The position numbers and the translations under genes are program-made. Positions 47,885-60,096 of a DNA stretch of 64,000 nt are shown here, in pieces; the stretch's first letter is position 1, and each line of letters begins with the position of its first letter. The notes beneath the pieces were generated by a model. The model saw nothing but the letters and a program-made list of their open reading frames with translations. It ran no database searches and was not told the origin of the DNA. Location: positions 336,485,501-336,549,500 of the forward strand of contig NC_092333.1 of NCBI RefSeq assembly GCF_046630445.1. The letters run 5' to 3'. Origin of the DNA: Rutidosis leptorrhynchoides (taxonomy: Eukaryota > Streptophyta > Magnoliopsida > Asterales > Asteraceae).

Positions 47885-48300
47885 GGCTGCATGTATGTTA
47901 GTTGTTGGATAATAATAAGTGCTTAATATATATAAATCAAAAACTAATTAGTATAAATTGGTATTTAAATAGGGTTTACTAACCAAAATTACTAATAGAA
48001 TGTTGTTGTATAAATAATATTTAGATTACGTAAATAACAAAACTAAATTCAACTACCTGGACGATTTCCAATACTTGAAGATTCAACTCTATTATGATAT
48101 TAGGTATTATGAGGAATAGTATATTAAATTAGAAAAGAATTATGTTTTCATTATAATATGTTTTTCATGGTTGAAATTTTGTTATTGATTTTAAGTTTGA
48201 AGTATTTGTAATTAATTATACAAATTTATAATGGATAAATATAATAGAATTTTGTATTAACTAATATGTATAAATTTGATTGATCAGATAATAGAGTTAA
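47885..48300. other. Upstream region of the + strand B3 gene
   Basis: AT-rich with no coding frame. It could include the promoter of the B3 gene. An in-frame TAA stands directly before the ATG at 48301. Confidence 0.4.
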
Positions 48301-49776
48301 ATGGATTTTTCTCAAAGACTACCTTCATTTCTGACTGTCATTCATGATCCAAATGAGAAAGAAATGGTAAAGTATACATGCACATATTTATTTATAGGAT
48401 AATCCTCTGTTAAATTATTCAACATATGCTAATAAAAACTTCTCAATGTTCATTTAACTGAAAATTTATACATTTTTCAGCAAGCACCAGCAGAATTTGT
48501 GAGAAGACATATTGATCCACCAGGTACTATTCATTATTTGAGCATTAAGTTAAGACGCACATATTCTATTCGGATTCAACTGCGATGGGAAGGTACAAAA
48601 TTGTTCTTCAGTAATGGCTGGGAAGAAACTAATAAGTATTTTCAAACTGAATAGTGACATGATAAGGTTTCCATATGTGGGTGAGTACACATTTGAAGTG
48701 AAACATTACGTAGCAAGAGATGATATCTGTGAACGTTTTTCTTCAAAAAAGCCGTGTCTTTCATGCTTAAAAATGAACATGAATCCAAACGCATCGGAAC
48801 TGGTATTGTATTCTGTACACTAATATATTGTACATGATCTGTGATTGTTAATATATTAAACATGCTTAATTATTAACAGGTGTTGCCAACCAAATGGATT
48901 GGAAATCACGCAATCGATTATAATAGAGAAATTAGCTTGGAGGTACTCAAGATCGGAGGATATGTATATGCCGTGAAGATAAGTTGTATTGGCAATAAGT
49001 TAGTGTTAAAAAATGGTTTTCGAAAATTGCTAAAGGATCTTAAAGTGAATAAGTCTAACGTACTTTGCTTAACGATGATCGATGAAGATCATATATGGAT
49101 GATGGTTTACTCTGCTGATGGATGTGAGAATCAATACTTGGCAATTGAAGATTCAAAGACGTATGTACATGGAGAACCTTCTGGCAGCAAATCGTCTTCA
49201 TCAATTGACATAATTTTCATTGATTCATCACTGATTGTACCGAGAGTGAGACAGCAAAAGGTAGTGAGAATGATGATATATCAGAGAAAAATTCTTCTGA
49301 GTTTGACACAGATGGAAGTGAGAATGAGGATATATCAGAGGAAGATTGGTCTGATGATGACATAGATGGTGTGAAAAACACAGATGTTATTGTGAAAATG
49401 ACCATTCAAAAAGCAAATGTGTTTGTAAGCATTCTTTACCTTCATATAGGTCGTACAATAGTTATTTAATCTGAATAATCTATTAGTGTTTATATTTATG
49501 ATTAACTGTATGTTTTCATAGTGTCTACCGGAAGAATTTTTTTGATTACGGGTACTGAAAGATGGGATGAAGGTTCTTGTAGTTAATGAAGATGGTATTG
49601 AATGCATCTGGGGGTTTACAACAGATATCACAAAGCGTCAGCCGAATTTATATGCATCTGGTGGTTGGTATGAGTTTAAGCGCGTCAATAATCTCAAACC
49701 AGATGATGAAGCAGTTTTCACCTTTAAGAAAAGTGAAAGAAAGTTCATTGTCTTGAATGTAAGGCGAGTGATTTAA
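48301..49776 (+). pseudogene. B3-domain protein (REM-like), paralogue on the + strand, three lesions
   Basis: Exons: 48301-48366 (22 codons, MDFSQRLPSF), 48481-48802, 48880-49424 and 49522-49776. Donors are GTAAAG, GTATTG and GTAAGC; acceptors end TTTCAG, AACAG and CATAG. Three B3-like domains: IHYLSIKL...WEGTKLFFSNGWEE then FKLNSDMI; VKISCIGNKLVLKNGF; MKVLVVNEDGIECIWGFTTD then SGGWYEFKRVNNL. An acidic D/E/S-rich linker lies between domains 2 and 3. Exon 2 has one base too many (322 against 318 in the paralogue) near 48627, exon 3 shifts frame near 49225, and exon 4 has TGA 49543-49545. Exon layout and exon 1 length match the minus-strand paralogue, which supports the model. Not functional as read. 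Confidence 0.7.
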
Positions 49777-50406
49777 CGAATGTGCTGTTGTTTAAACATG
49801 ATGTTTCGTCGGTTGATACTATAAAAACAATTATCTTTTGTAAGTGTTTGTAACTAATACCACTTTGTGATGTGGTATGCATGGATGTTGTGATCAAAGG
49901 TTTTTTGTGATTGTGGTAGGTTAAACACTATATGATAAATAGTAATGACTTTTGTTAACTAGTTACAATTAATATGGGGTCGTATTATATGCTGATTGTG
50001 TAGAATTTTATAACATCATTGTAGTAAAAAAATGTTTATGTTTGATGTATCAGATACAAATGTATGTACATTAGTAACAATGTGTATCGAAACTAATTGA
50101 CCTGAATATACAGGTACATATAATAAGACATATTGCAATATAACAAAGTGTAATGGTAATGTTTGGATGTTTCACATAAAAAAAAAGAACAATAAACAAA
50201 TTTATAAAATAAACATAAAGAAAGAACCATATAACCTTCAAACGATACGCGATAATTGTATTCATAAAACAAATACAAAACCATGAGTCATGAATTATTA
50301 TTTAAAAACAAATCATAAAAGCAAATAAAGAAAACTGAAAAAAAGTTCAAGGCACTCTTAAAATCAACTTGTCAAATGAAATCTAAACAAAATGCCTCAT
50401 CTTGAT
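49777..50406. other. AT-rich spacer, no gene recognised
   Basis: It holds the 3' flanks of the B3 gene (+) and the OB-fold gene (-). The open frames at 50071-50284 are low complexity and unsupported. Confidence 0.4.
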
Positions 50407-51371
50407 TCAGACACCTTTTCGCTTTTGACTGGCAGAAGGAGTGACTGTGGAACCACACTGTAGAGATGAATAATTGTAGAGTAAGTAAAAGAATGAATGA
50501 ATCATATAAATGAAAAAAGTAAGAAAGGATCTAATGCTCTATCACTTATAAAACTGAATAAATATAGTGTAAATAAGATTGCACTATTTAATTAAATATA
50601 CATGTAGTACTAATTTAAGTAAATATCATTCTTATATTTGTCCCATAGAATATAGCTCAGATTAAGGACACTAAGTAAACAAGGAAAATAATATGATGAA
50701 TATATTTTAAATTTTAATAAGTAATAATTAATAAGTTAAATAAAATATATATCTTAAACATAAATATTATTGTAAAACTTAATGCAAATCTTTCAGCTAC
50801 AACGTAATATACTTAGAAGATTCCTCAGTCGAATCATCATATGCCTTTTCACCGCTGATGTAAGTAACGCTACCCATGACATCTAAAATATTACCAATGA
50901 TAATAATAGATTAACTTTAATTTAAAATACATAAATAAAACAAATTATTTATTATTTATGATTGCTATTAAAGTTAATGTATTAAGTAAAATGTCACTTT
51001 GTAAACTGAAATGCCAAAAATTACCTGCACTAATATGGAGAAAATAAAAATACAAAAGAAATTATAAAAAGGTTGTAATCTAAAAATTGATATACGAAAT
51101 ATACTAAAAACAGACAATGAACACAAACCTCCTCATCTTCGAGACTGTTAGCTCCAAAATGGTAATATACTAAAAAGGTTCTAATCTGAAAAGAGATATA
51201 CGAAATATACTAAAAACAGATAATGAACACAGACCTCCTCATCGGACACTTGCCTTCATCGTAATAATATCCCAGCTTTTGAAGGAGCCAAACGACTTTA
51301 ATTTTAAGTGTAAAATTAACTTTACGTCCGTCAATCTCTGAAACATTAATGAGGTTCTTCGATGTGGCCAT
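50407..51371 (-). pseudogene. RPA/OB-fold-like gene remnant, multi-exon
   Basis: On the minus strand the first exon starts at ATG 51369-51371 with MATSKNLINVSEIDGRKVNF then TLKIKVVWL, which resembles the start of an OB-fold of replication protein A type (LINVSEI-x-P...IKVRVVRLW). A GAGGAG|GT donor zone is tandemly duplicated (about 51048-51136 and 51164-51243). A middle exon (about 50880-50805) reads VMGSVTYISGEKAYDDSTEE. The last exon (about 50460-50407) reads CGSTVTPSASQKRKGV and ends TGA. Most of an RPA-sized protein is missing. RPA-like genes are common passengers of plant Helitrons, and Helitron-like sequence lies just 5' of it. Family call tentative. Confidence 0.4.
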
Positions 51372-52203
51372 TATTTAAAACTAAAATGAAAAGAAACATA
51401 AGTTAGAAAATAATCAAACAAAAAACAGCAAGATTATTGAAATTGAGTGAAAACTTTAAACTTGAAGATTTTTCGAATTGGAAATCGAGAGAATTTGAAT
51501 TCAAAATAACAAAGATGATTTTGAAAATAATCGTATAATGGGCGGGTTAAGGTAGTATCAGATGTGTGAAGTAAAGATATGTTGGTAAATGTGTGCACTT
51601 GAGCGTATTTTTGAAAAAAGCAACATTCTCACCACTTTTTATACTAAAAAGTAATTTTTATATTCATAATGTCTTTGGAATTTGTGATTAGTTGAAAAAG
51701 TGGGCTTTTGGTGAAAAGGTATAGATTTTGAATTCAAACTGATCAGATTTTCTTTAGCCATGTGGGATGGTGACGTGGTGTATGTATTGTATGTATAGGT
51801 TTGGTGTGAGGTAAAAAAATAGCAACAAAAGTTGTATATGTATAGGTTTTTTGTGAGACAAATCTCTCTCCTATGTAGACCGAAAATGACGGGTAGGTGG
51901 ACATTTGGACAAATGCTTAACGATATATATGTATACATAGATATATATATATATATAAAATGTAATACAATAAATATTTATTGGGATATAGAGAATATTC
52001 GAAATAAATAATTTTTAAAATATAAAATAGTTACATAATCCCTTATTTAGATTTATCGGGCTAAAGAAATATAAGGAGAAGCGTTATCCACATCCATATC
52101 TCAACATGCACCACATACACAAATAAAAAAATGGGCACTAGAATTGGTTTGTGTTTTCTTCCTCTTCTTTTAACGGCTGGTTTTAGATCCAAAATTTACC
52201 AAC
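51372..52203. other. Helitron-like 5' region and upstream flank of the intact gene
   Basis: 51380-51910 resembles 41220-41880. On the minus strand a TCTATGTATAC sequence near 51945 could be a Helitron 5' end, but this is weak. 52060-52203 is the likely 5' flank of the gene at 52204 (AAATATAAGG near 52068 is TATA-like). Confidence 0.35.
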
Positions 52204-53648
52204 ATGAATGCACTAAAATTTTGCAAGACTACAAGTTATCATTCATTATTTCTCTATAAGCATTCGACTTATACACAAATCAAGAATCCAAATGCCATTA
52301 TTATAAGTCGTAGGAGAACAAAGTTATTCGAATTAAGAGCAAGTGTTGATGGACAAGAAGATAGAAATAGATCAGAGAGACGAAGCTTCTTGACGTTAGA
52401 AGAAGCCGGTCTTGTTGAAATGTCCGGTCTGAGCTCCCATGAAGCTTTTTTATGTCGCTTGACGGTAAGTTTTATTGCTGCTAGCCCACGTGCATTAACG
52501 TTTTGACAATAGTTTATGCTCTGAGATATTAAAATTCAACTTTTATACTACATATTTAATTATTTTCTTAATTTATTGTCTAATATTGTATTTTAAAATG
52601 TCCAAAATTAATCGTGCACATTTATAAATAAAAAACAATAAGACGATTAAGTTATATTATGACCTTAATGTATGTGGATAGGAATAAAAGAGAAAGAAAA
52701 AGTAAAGGTAAAACTGGAAAGTAACAGAAAGTGCAATATTTTTATAACATTTTATTAAACAGAGTTTTTTTTGTCTGAAAACAATTAAATTTGGACGAAG
52801 AGAGTATACTTTTGATGTGACTTATGCTCGATCCATTTATACATGGGGCACACAACTAGTATCAATAGCAATGTTTATCGTAAGTTTAATTCTTGATTTC
52901 ATGAAACGTTATCGAATTTTAATTTCTATTTTCTTAGGAATATTGCAACTTTTTTTTATAGCGTAGGTTTTTAGAATCATTTACTCTGGGTATATATGGA
53001 TGACTCTCTTGTCTGTATGAAGACACTTATCTAGAAATCATTTACTCTGGCATCAAATAGATTTTTTGCTATAACACATTAAAAAATAAAAATCCCTGTG
53101 TTATTACATGTTAGTATATATATATATGTTACACATTATTTCAAACATTTTGAAGTGTTTCTATTTTAGTTTATACTATTTGTTCGCACTATAGTTTGTA
53201 GGTCATTTTCACAAGAGGTCTGAGATTCAAAAACTCAATAGTAACATATCTTGCAGTGATAAGAAAAAGGGTCAGAAAGGACCACGAGCCTAAACATGTT
53301 TATTCATTTTACTTATTGGTATGAATTTGTAAAAATACAATGATCACTATACTGTTTTACTGTTATGCTTTAAGAACGACATAGAAACATATATAATGAA
53401 ATTGCGTAATAAAATTGCGTATTCCGTTAGATGAACATAACTTTAGAACAACTAAGTTGTAGATAATATGTATGCTTGTTCAGATATCGTCGCTAAACCT
53501 GTTGAGAGTGATAGGAGAGCAAGAAGAGTGCAGTATTGAAGAACTAAATGCAGGGAAGGTTTGTGATTGGTTTTTGAAGGACAAACTTAAAGGAGAGCAG
53601 AATTTGGATGCTGTTCTTCAATGGAATGAATCTGATTTCCAGTTATAA
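52204..53648 (+). CDS. Conserved plant protein, probably plastid-targeted, function unknown (two exons)
   Basis: Exon 1 52204-52464 and exon 2 53484-53648 are joined by a GTAAGT...TTCAG phase-0 intron of 1019 bases, giving 140 residues. The first about 45 residues are rich in S, T, Y, K and R and lack acidic residues (MNALKFCKTTSYHSLFLYKH), as in a chloroplast transit peptide. The mature part has FLTLEEAGLVEMSGLSSHE, FLCRLT|ISSLNLLRVIGEQEE, SIEELNAGKVCDWFLKDKLK and ends ESDFQL: acidic and helical, without membrane segments. The block before the splice site and the one after it fit seamlessly, which supports the intron. I recall similar uncharacterised plant plastid proteins but cannot name a family. 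There are no internal stops, and it is the only apparently intact host gene here. Confidence 0.75.
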
Positions 53649-54548
53649 TTTTTAATTTGTTCCTTCATCTCCACACAATAAGCAACTCTGTGTCGATCTC
53701 TTTTTGGTTTAATTATGACTTTATATAAGTGGATGTAATTTAGTCATTGTATTTGACTTTATTCTTTATATAAGTATCTTATGTTACATTCTAGAGATAT
53801 TTTAATTGACTTTGTTTCGGTAGGAAATATAGTATCCGAAAAAATATTAATACAATATATTCATTAACATAAAGAAATTAAATATAATGAAATAGACATA
53901 CCTTAAAACACGTATAATGGAAAGGATTATATTTATCATTTCACGAAGAGCAGCCGAAAGATATTCAACAACAAATGTTGAAGCCGAGGCTCGTGTTAGA
54001 CACGGTTCCCTTAAAACAGATTCGCCGTCTACACGTCGTCTGTTTCTTAGGGTACTACAGCCGAAGCAGTAGTACTGCCGGACTTGAACCATATGCCTGA
54101 AAAAGTTGTCTCGGTCATAGTTTGTAAGCCAACCATATGTTTGTTCCCAAAAGTGTGTGATACTATAAGTGATGAACTTAGTATGTTTACAAAACCATTC
54201 ATGAATTGTGTGTGTATGTGTTTTTATCCATGAGAATTCATCTCACCAACAACTTAGAAAATAAATTGAGACTCCAAGTTATAGGAATCATGGGGGAAAC
54301 TTAAAGGATGCAAATAAATGCATCAAGTATATTATGAAATAATGAAATAATTGACAATCAAATGTCATTATTAATCATAAGTTATGAAAGACTGACAAGT
54401 CACATTAAGTGTCAACCTTCCAACATAACTTAATAATCAATTATCATTCACACATTATTTAATAATTTTCACCAATCCCCCACATGAATGAAATTGATAA
54501 CCGAAATCATAGCAGTTACTGGACTTCTCATTCAACTCAACTCACTTC
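53649..54548. other. 3' flank of the gene and unassigned open stretch
   Basis: 53930-54110 is open on both strands (minus: RQYYCFGCSTLRNRRRVDGE; plus: PRLVLDTVPLKQIRRLHVVC) and of higher GC, but I recognise no family. 54120-54548 is AT-rich and includes CCAATCCCCCACATGAATG, a phrase seen at ends of some Copia LTRs; this is unproven. Confidence 0.35.
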
Positions 54549-55574
54549 TGTAGTGACCCGTCCTAATCCATCTGGACGAAGTCTTCAACAGTTGGTCCCA
54601 TTGCGAGGTTCTGACCTCTATATGCCATGAATGACTCCATATAATATGAGCAAATGCACAGCGGAAGATTTCTTTCATACCTGAGAATAAACATGTTTTA
54701 AAGTGTCAACCAAAAGGTTGGTGAGTTCATAAGTTTATCATAAAACAGTAAAATTCATCATTTTGATAGACCACAAGATTTAAATCATGCATGGTACAAA
54801 TGGGCCCGAATCCTATACCCACCTGTAATGTACATGCGATATCTTTTAAATATAGTACACATTTCTCGTGTACGAAATCATCTTTCATAAATCTTAGTAA
54901 CCGTACACATATCTTGTGCACAAAAATAACATACACATAACCTGTGTATAAAATCATTCTCTCGATACATAACATTCACTTTTCATTGCTTTCATAGCTT
55001 GGCTTGGTAACTGACCTTAACATATAATGCGCATAATAATATCCCCAAAACAGAACATCTCGTCTGTATAATGATCATATAAACTTCGAAGTACTAAACA
55101 CCACGCCCACTAGCCCTTCCGTCTAGTGAACATTCTGGGTGGGGGTGTTAAACCCGGTAGCTACCTTTAGGATTCGTGTCAATTAGGCGTGCACTAATTC
55201 TCAAAATTAGTGATGTTCCCTAATTCTTAGGTTACCAAGCAATAATAATCAGGGGAAAAATATTCATATCAATTGTGGCAATTATCACGTCCACATAATT
55301 CAATGGTGGCAATTATCACGTCCACATAATTCATTCGAGGAATGTTTTGCTTGTGTCTATCTCGTGAAACATTTATAAAAGCATTTCATGTATTCGCAGT
55401 TCAAAATGTATTTCAAAAGCATTTAATAAATCAGTTGTAAAAACAGCGCATGTATTCTCAGTCCCAAAAATGTAAAGAGTAAAAGGGAGCAAATGAACTC
55501 ACCATACTGTATTTTGTAGTAAAAATACATATGACGACCTTGAATAATTGTAGGGTTGGCCTTGGATTCACGAA

Positions 55575-55716
<142 letters not shown>

Positions 55717-55986
55717 CACACATAATTGTAGTCGAACAAATTTATATATTATATCTTAAATTATATATCTTATATATTTAGTTTGTATATCCATTTAAAA
55801 TAATTAATATTTATATAGTTTTATATACATATGTGATTAGTTTTATGTTGAAAGTCAATATTTTGTTATATGCAAATATTTATATAATTAGTGTTAATAA
55901 GTTTATTCTATAATTTTATGTAATACTAATATATTACGTACCAAATATATTTTTATGTGTCTACTATTTCTTAAATAAATAATGTA

Positions 55987-55987
<1 letters not shown>

Positions 55988-56063
<76 letters not shown>
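55988..56063. repeat. (TAA)n microsatellite in LARD-2 3' LTR
   Basis: Pure TAA run next to the tRNA-like block; equivalent run at about 63741-63811 in the 5' LTR. Confidence 0.95.
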
Positions 56064-56075
<12 letters not shown>

Positions 56076-56163
56076 CCATAATAATAATAATAATAATAAG
56101 GTAATAATAATAATAAGTAAATATATAAATAAATAACTACCTCACAGCAGTAGCTCTTAAAAA

Positions 56164-56230
56164 TGCCCAAGTCCGGGCTTGAACCCGCGACATCCCGCTA
56201 ACCCGTAAACACCCTTAAACCAACGAACCA
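56164..56230 (-). other. tRNA-like block in LARD-2 3' LTR
   Basis: On the minus strand: TTGGTTTAAGGGTG, then GTCGCGGGTTCAAGCCCGGA, an A-box-like and B-box/T-arm-like pair close to the block at 8104-8171. Confidence 0.6.
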
Positions 56231-58898
56231 ACAATTTGTTTTGTTATTAACTCGCATGATTATCTAGTTCATCTTCATCAAACACTTATCGTCTCATCAT
56301 TCTTATCATGATCTAATATCATCATCATTCTAATATCATAATCAAATTATAATCATAATCATAATCGTAATTATATCATAATGATCATAATACCATCGGC
56401 ATCAATATGTAACTCATCCATATCATGACCATAACGTCATCATCTCACGACCCTAATATTGTTTAATCATCATCATTAACTATATCCTAATTCGTTAATC
56501 ATTTATCCTCATCAACATCATAAACCTAACCGTGATCATCCTCATCATTACCGTCCTAATCGATCATTATCTTATATCATTAACCTTCTCATCATCTTTT
56601 GCCTTGTTACATAATCATCATCACCATTAAATCTTCACTCGTTCATCGTTATTTCATTACTAATTACCATCACTATTGGTTTTATCATAAAATCACGATT
56701 TTTAATAATCCTAATAAAAATTGAGTTCGGTCCAATTAATTGATTAGTCTCTCTACTTGGTTGACTCAATAGCTAAAATGGAATATGGCCCAATACTCAT
56801 AAGCTTTTCGGCCCTATAAAGGATTCAGTGGTATTCGGCTCACATGGAATATATGGCAACCCACCTGTGGTTAACGTCGGCAGAAAAGAACTAAAACAGT
56901 CTCAATGAATTCGGTACATCATCATTCTTATCTCACCCATTATGTGTATGTTGTCCCACATGTACTTAACCCATTTGACCACCTTTTCTTACTAATGCTA
57001 TTACTTCCCCACTTGGAAAGCTAACAACTCCACTTAATGATCATATAATACGGAGCACTACATGATTTAGAACATCAAGTTTAAATATTTATATTTATAT
57101 ATTCTTCTCTCGACTAACAGAACATAGGAGGAAAAAATTAGATAATCAATAGACTTAATCTATAATCTTGTTCCTCATAAATGTATAAGGAGTATATATA
57201 TCGTATCTTCTTCAAGGTGAGTTGTTGAACAAGAAAACAGAAGTACGAGCTGTAGCAGTCGTGGTGATTGGGTGATTTTATGCGACTGTTGAGGTGGGTT
57301 CTAGCAGAAATAGAAGAAATCGAGTACAAAAAGTGGGTCACGAAGGTGGTTGTCGATGGTGGTGCAAAGGTGGTGAGGGAAGCGATTTGATCTGAACTAT
57401 AACAGGAATTTAACACGAGTATTATGGTTTTCGAAATGGTAATCAAACACACGAGCAGTGACTGAAGTGATTGCTTACTTGGTTTTGAGTTGATAATGGA
57501 ATCTGGTTGATGATTAAACCAAATCACAATTAGTTGTAGACGTTGTTGATGATAACCAAAAATGGTAGCGGTTTTAGGGGGTGTTTTAATTGGTGGTTTG
57601 ATGAATCTAAATGGTTATGAAAAAGGTGATGGTTATTATGGCTTGAAGTGGTGGCATCGTGGAGGTGGTGATTGGTTATAGCAGATGATGCAAGTTTGGT
57701 TCGAGCAACCTATGTAACAACAAACAGTCGAGTAGTAAACCATGTTGGGGTGTCTCATTTTGTTTAGTAATAAACGAGTAGTAAACCATGTAACTCTGGT
57801 GATGAGTGTGGTGTTCTCGTGGGTGAGGGTTGTAGTGATGCAGGGTGTTCTCGGTGGTAGAATCGAATGCATTATCAACCTAAAGAGATGATTGATTTAT
57901 ATGGTTGTGTGTCGACAAGAATCAATTTGAAACAGAAGGAAAATAAAATTTGAAAGTGAAATTCAACTGAATTTGGCTTTGTTCATTTGATTTAATCTTG
58001 GTTCGTACGAATCTAAAGACTGAAGACAAAACTTAACACAGTATGATTGAAACATTAAACATAATTTGATTCTTTAGGTAGAAAAATAATTATTAACCTA
58101 TATTTTTATATGTATATACTGTATTTTGTACTTGTATATGTATATGTATCTGATAAAAAAATATACGTGTATTAAATGATAATATTATATTAATACTAAT
58201 AATAAGTGTATAAATAATAATAATAATATTACAATTTATAATAAGGATAATAATATCAATAACTCTAATGATTAGTAATTAATAATTAAATAATTTAATA
58301 ATAATACTAATAATATTAATAATAATTTATTAATAGGATTAACAAATAAATAATAATAATACAGATAGTAATAAGTATTAACGATAATGTTCATAGTAAT
58401 ATTAATTATATCATTGATAATGATGTTAATAAGTTACAAATATAAATATTAACAATAATAAATCACATGTAACAATTTTTAGTATTACAATTTTAATAAT
58501 AATAATATTACTAATATTAATATTAATAATAATAATGAATATAATAATAATATAATATCTATAATTAAAATTGTAATTTCATTTAATACATTAATATTAC
58601 AATTTATTAATTATGTAATATTTAATAATTATATCATAGGTTACATGATAACATTTATTGAATCTTTAATTACTATATAAATAATATTACTTATCTATAG
58701 AATTTGTTCATACATATCTATTTACATTTTTATTTACACGCAATTGTTCGTGAATCGTCGAGCACAGTCAAAGGGTAATCGATTACATGAATAAAATTCC
58801 AAAATTTTTGAGACTCAACATTTTCAGACTTTGCTTATCGTGTCAAATTCATATAAATTTTAAGTTTAAATTTGGTTAGAAATTCCCGGGTCGTCACA

Positions 58899-58914
58899 GT
58901 ACCTACCCGTTAAA
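58899..58914 (-). other. 3' polypurine tract of LARD-2
   Basis: On the minus strand TTTAACGGGTAGGTAC abuts the 3' LTR, preceded by AAATTTCGGGACGAAATT. Confidence 0.8.
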
Positions 58915-59252
58915 AAAATTTCGTCCCGAAATTTTATCGAGGTCGTCATGGCTAACAATAAGAATTATGATGAATATGAGTTGATACATAGGGTTTTATC
59001 ATGATTGAGAAATATGGATACAATAATTCGATTACTCGAAGCGTATGGTTGAAGCTATCACAAAAGAGTGAAAATGAGTAAATGAAGATTTGACTTAACC
59101 GGTGACGTAGTCACGGTTGATTTTCGGAATTCAAGGGATTTAAAAGAAAATTTTCAAAATCTATAAGATTTGATTCTTCGGTGAATAAGGAAATTAGGAT
59201 CTCTTTAATTAAATGCGATGATCTGCCTCGATCGATCGTTCCGGTATTTCCA

Positions 59253-59262
59253 CTATAAATTA
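59253..59262 (+). promoter_or_regulatory. TATA box for the antisense micro-ORF
   Basis: CTATAAATTA lies 60-70 bases before the ATG at 59323. LARD-1 has TTATAAATTAA at the same place (rc of 25306-25316), within an otherwise diverged stretch. Confidence 0.45.
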
Positions 59263-59322
59263 ATTTCTTCCGTTCCATTACTTTTACCATTTCCTATACC
59301 CAATTCCCAAATTCAAAAGTTT

Positions 59323-59502
59323 ATGAAAATTCTTAATCCAGTTCTGATCCTTGTTCTTATCCTTACTATCGCAACAATCATTCTCCTTTTCCAACTTCCA
59401 CCCGAGGAATCTGCTTACTTCTACTTTGCTCTTGGGGTTATAGTGCTTTTAATTCTCCCGTGTTTTTATGTTGCGATAAATATTGATATACACGGTTTGT
59501 AA
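59323..59502 (+). CDS. Antisense two-helix membrane micro-ORF of the LARD family (intact copy)
   Basis: 59 residues, ATG 59323 to TAA 59500-59502, transcribed against the LARD-2 genomic RNA. Helix 1 is about residues 5-23 (NPVLILVLILTIATIILLF), then a short polar LPPEES turn, helix 2 about residues 32-52 (YFYFALGVIVLLILPCFYVA), and a tail ending IDIHGL. The longer frame from 59218 adds an unconserved N-terminus. The LARD-1 copy (25058-25238) aligns from the same start to the same stop with only one extra base, which argues for past selection on the protein. I know of no matching family. It may be a membrane microprotein, but non-coding conservation of a promoter-bearing antisense transcript is an alternative. 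Confidence 0.5.
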   Translation: MKILNPVLILVLILTIATIILLFQLPPEESAYFYFALGVIVLLILPCFYVAINIDIHGL

Positions 59503-59821
59503 TTTATGTGTTGTTATTGGGCTTTATATTTTCACTTATATTTTGGAGTCCTTTGCCTTTTTATTATCTTCTCGACCTCTATCAAAGCGAGTAATGGTCC
59601 AAAATTCGTAAGTATGGAGTTTCAAATGAACTTAATGTTCTAAACAAGAAAAAACGTAATTGCACGATTTGATTTGTTAAATTACTAGAATCACTGAGAA
59701 TAGAACTATCAAGAATATACTTTCTTGATATGTTCAGAAGTTAAGCAGAATGAAAGAGTTATGTAACATGGCACATGACGACGTTATGATCTGTGAATCA
59801 TCATGTTCCATTAGAAACTCA

Positions 59822-59882
59822 GCATGATTTACTGTAATATAATCACATTGGCCCGGCGTCATTATATTATACTAACCCATGC
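59822..59882 (-). other. Conserved long hairpin in LARD-2
   Basis: On the minus strand GCATGGGTTAGTATAATATA pairs with TATATTACAGTAAATCATGC around a 17-base loop ending CAATGTG. Homologous to 24678-24738 and 14904-14959. Confidence 0.7.
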
Positions 59883-60096
59883 TTCAATTCCCAACACTTC
59901 TCCACAATTCATTCATAATTTATACTTAGATTTTACAGAAGTTTCCAATATAATGGAATACAGAAAACACGAAAACGTAGATAATTTCAGACAAGAATAT
60001 TTATGAAAATATCCTCAGAAATATCGAAGATATTTATGATGATATTTTGGAATTTCTAAGTTCGAAGGTTGATGAAGAAAAATTTTCCGCAAGATT

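Noticed and set aside
52853..52895. ACTAGT as a possible Helitron end
   Set aside because: No hairpin precedes it and it lies in the intron of the intact gene without other Helitron signals.
53847..54092. Minus-strand frame RQYYCFGCSTLRNRRR
   Set aside because: Both strands are open here, no splice context or family is evident; mentioned only as an unassigned stretch.
57138..57878. Two minus-strand open frames of 129 and 80 codons in the LARD-2 3' LTR
   Set aside because: They are Ser/Thr-rich without motif, lie within the LTR, and I could not find them kept in LARD-1 or LTR-A.
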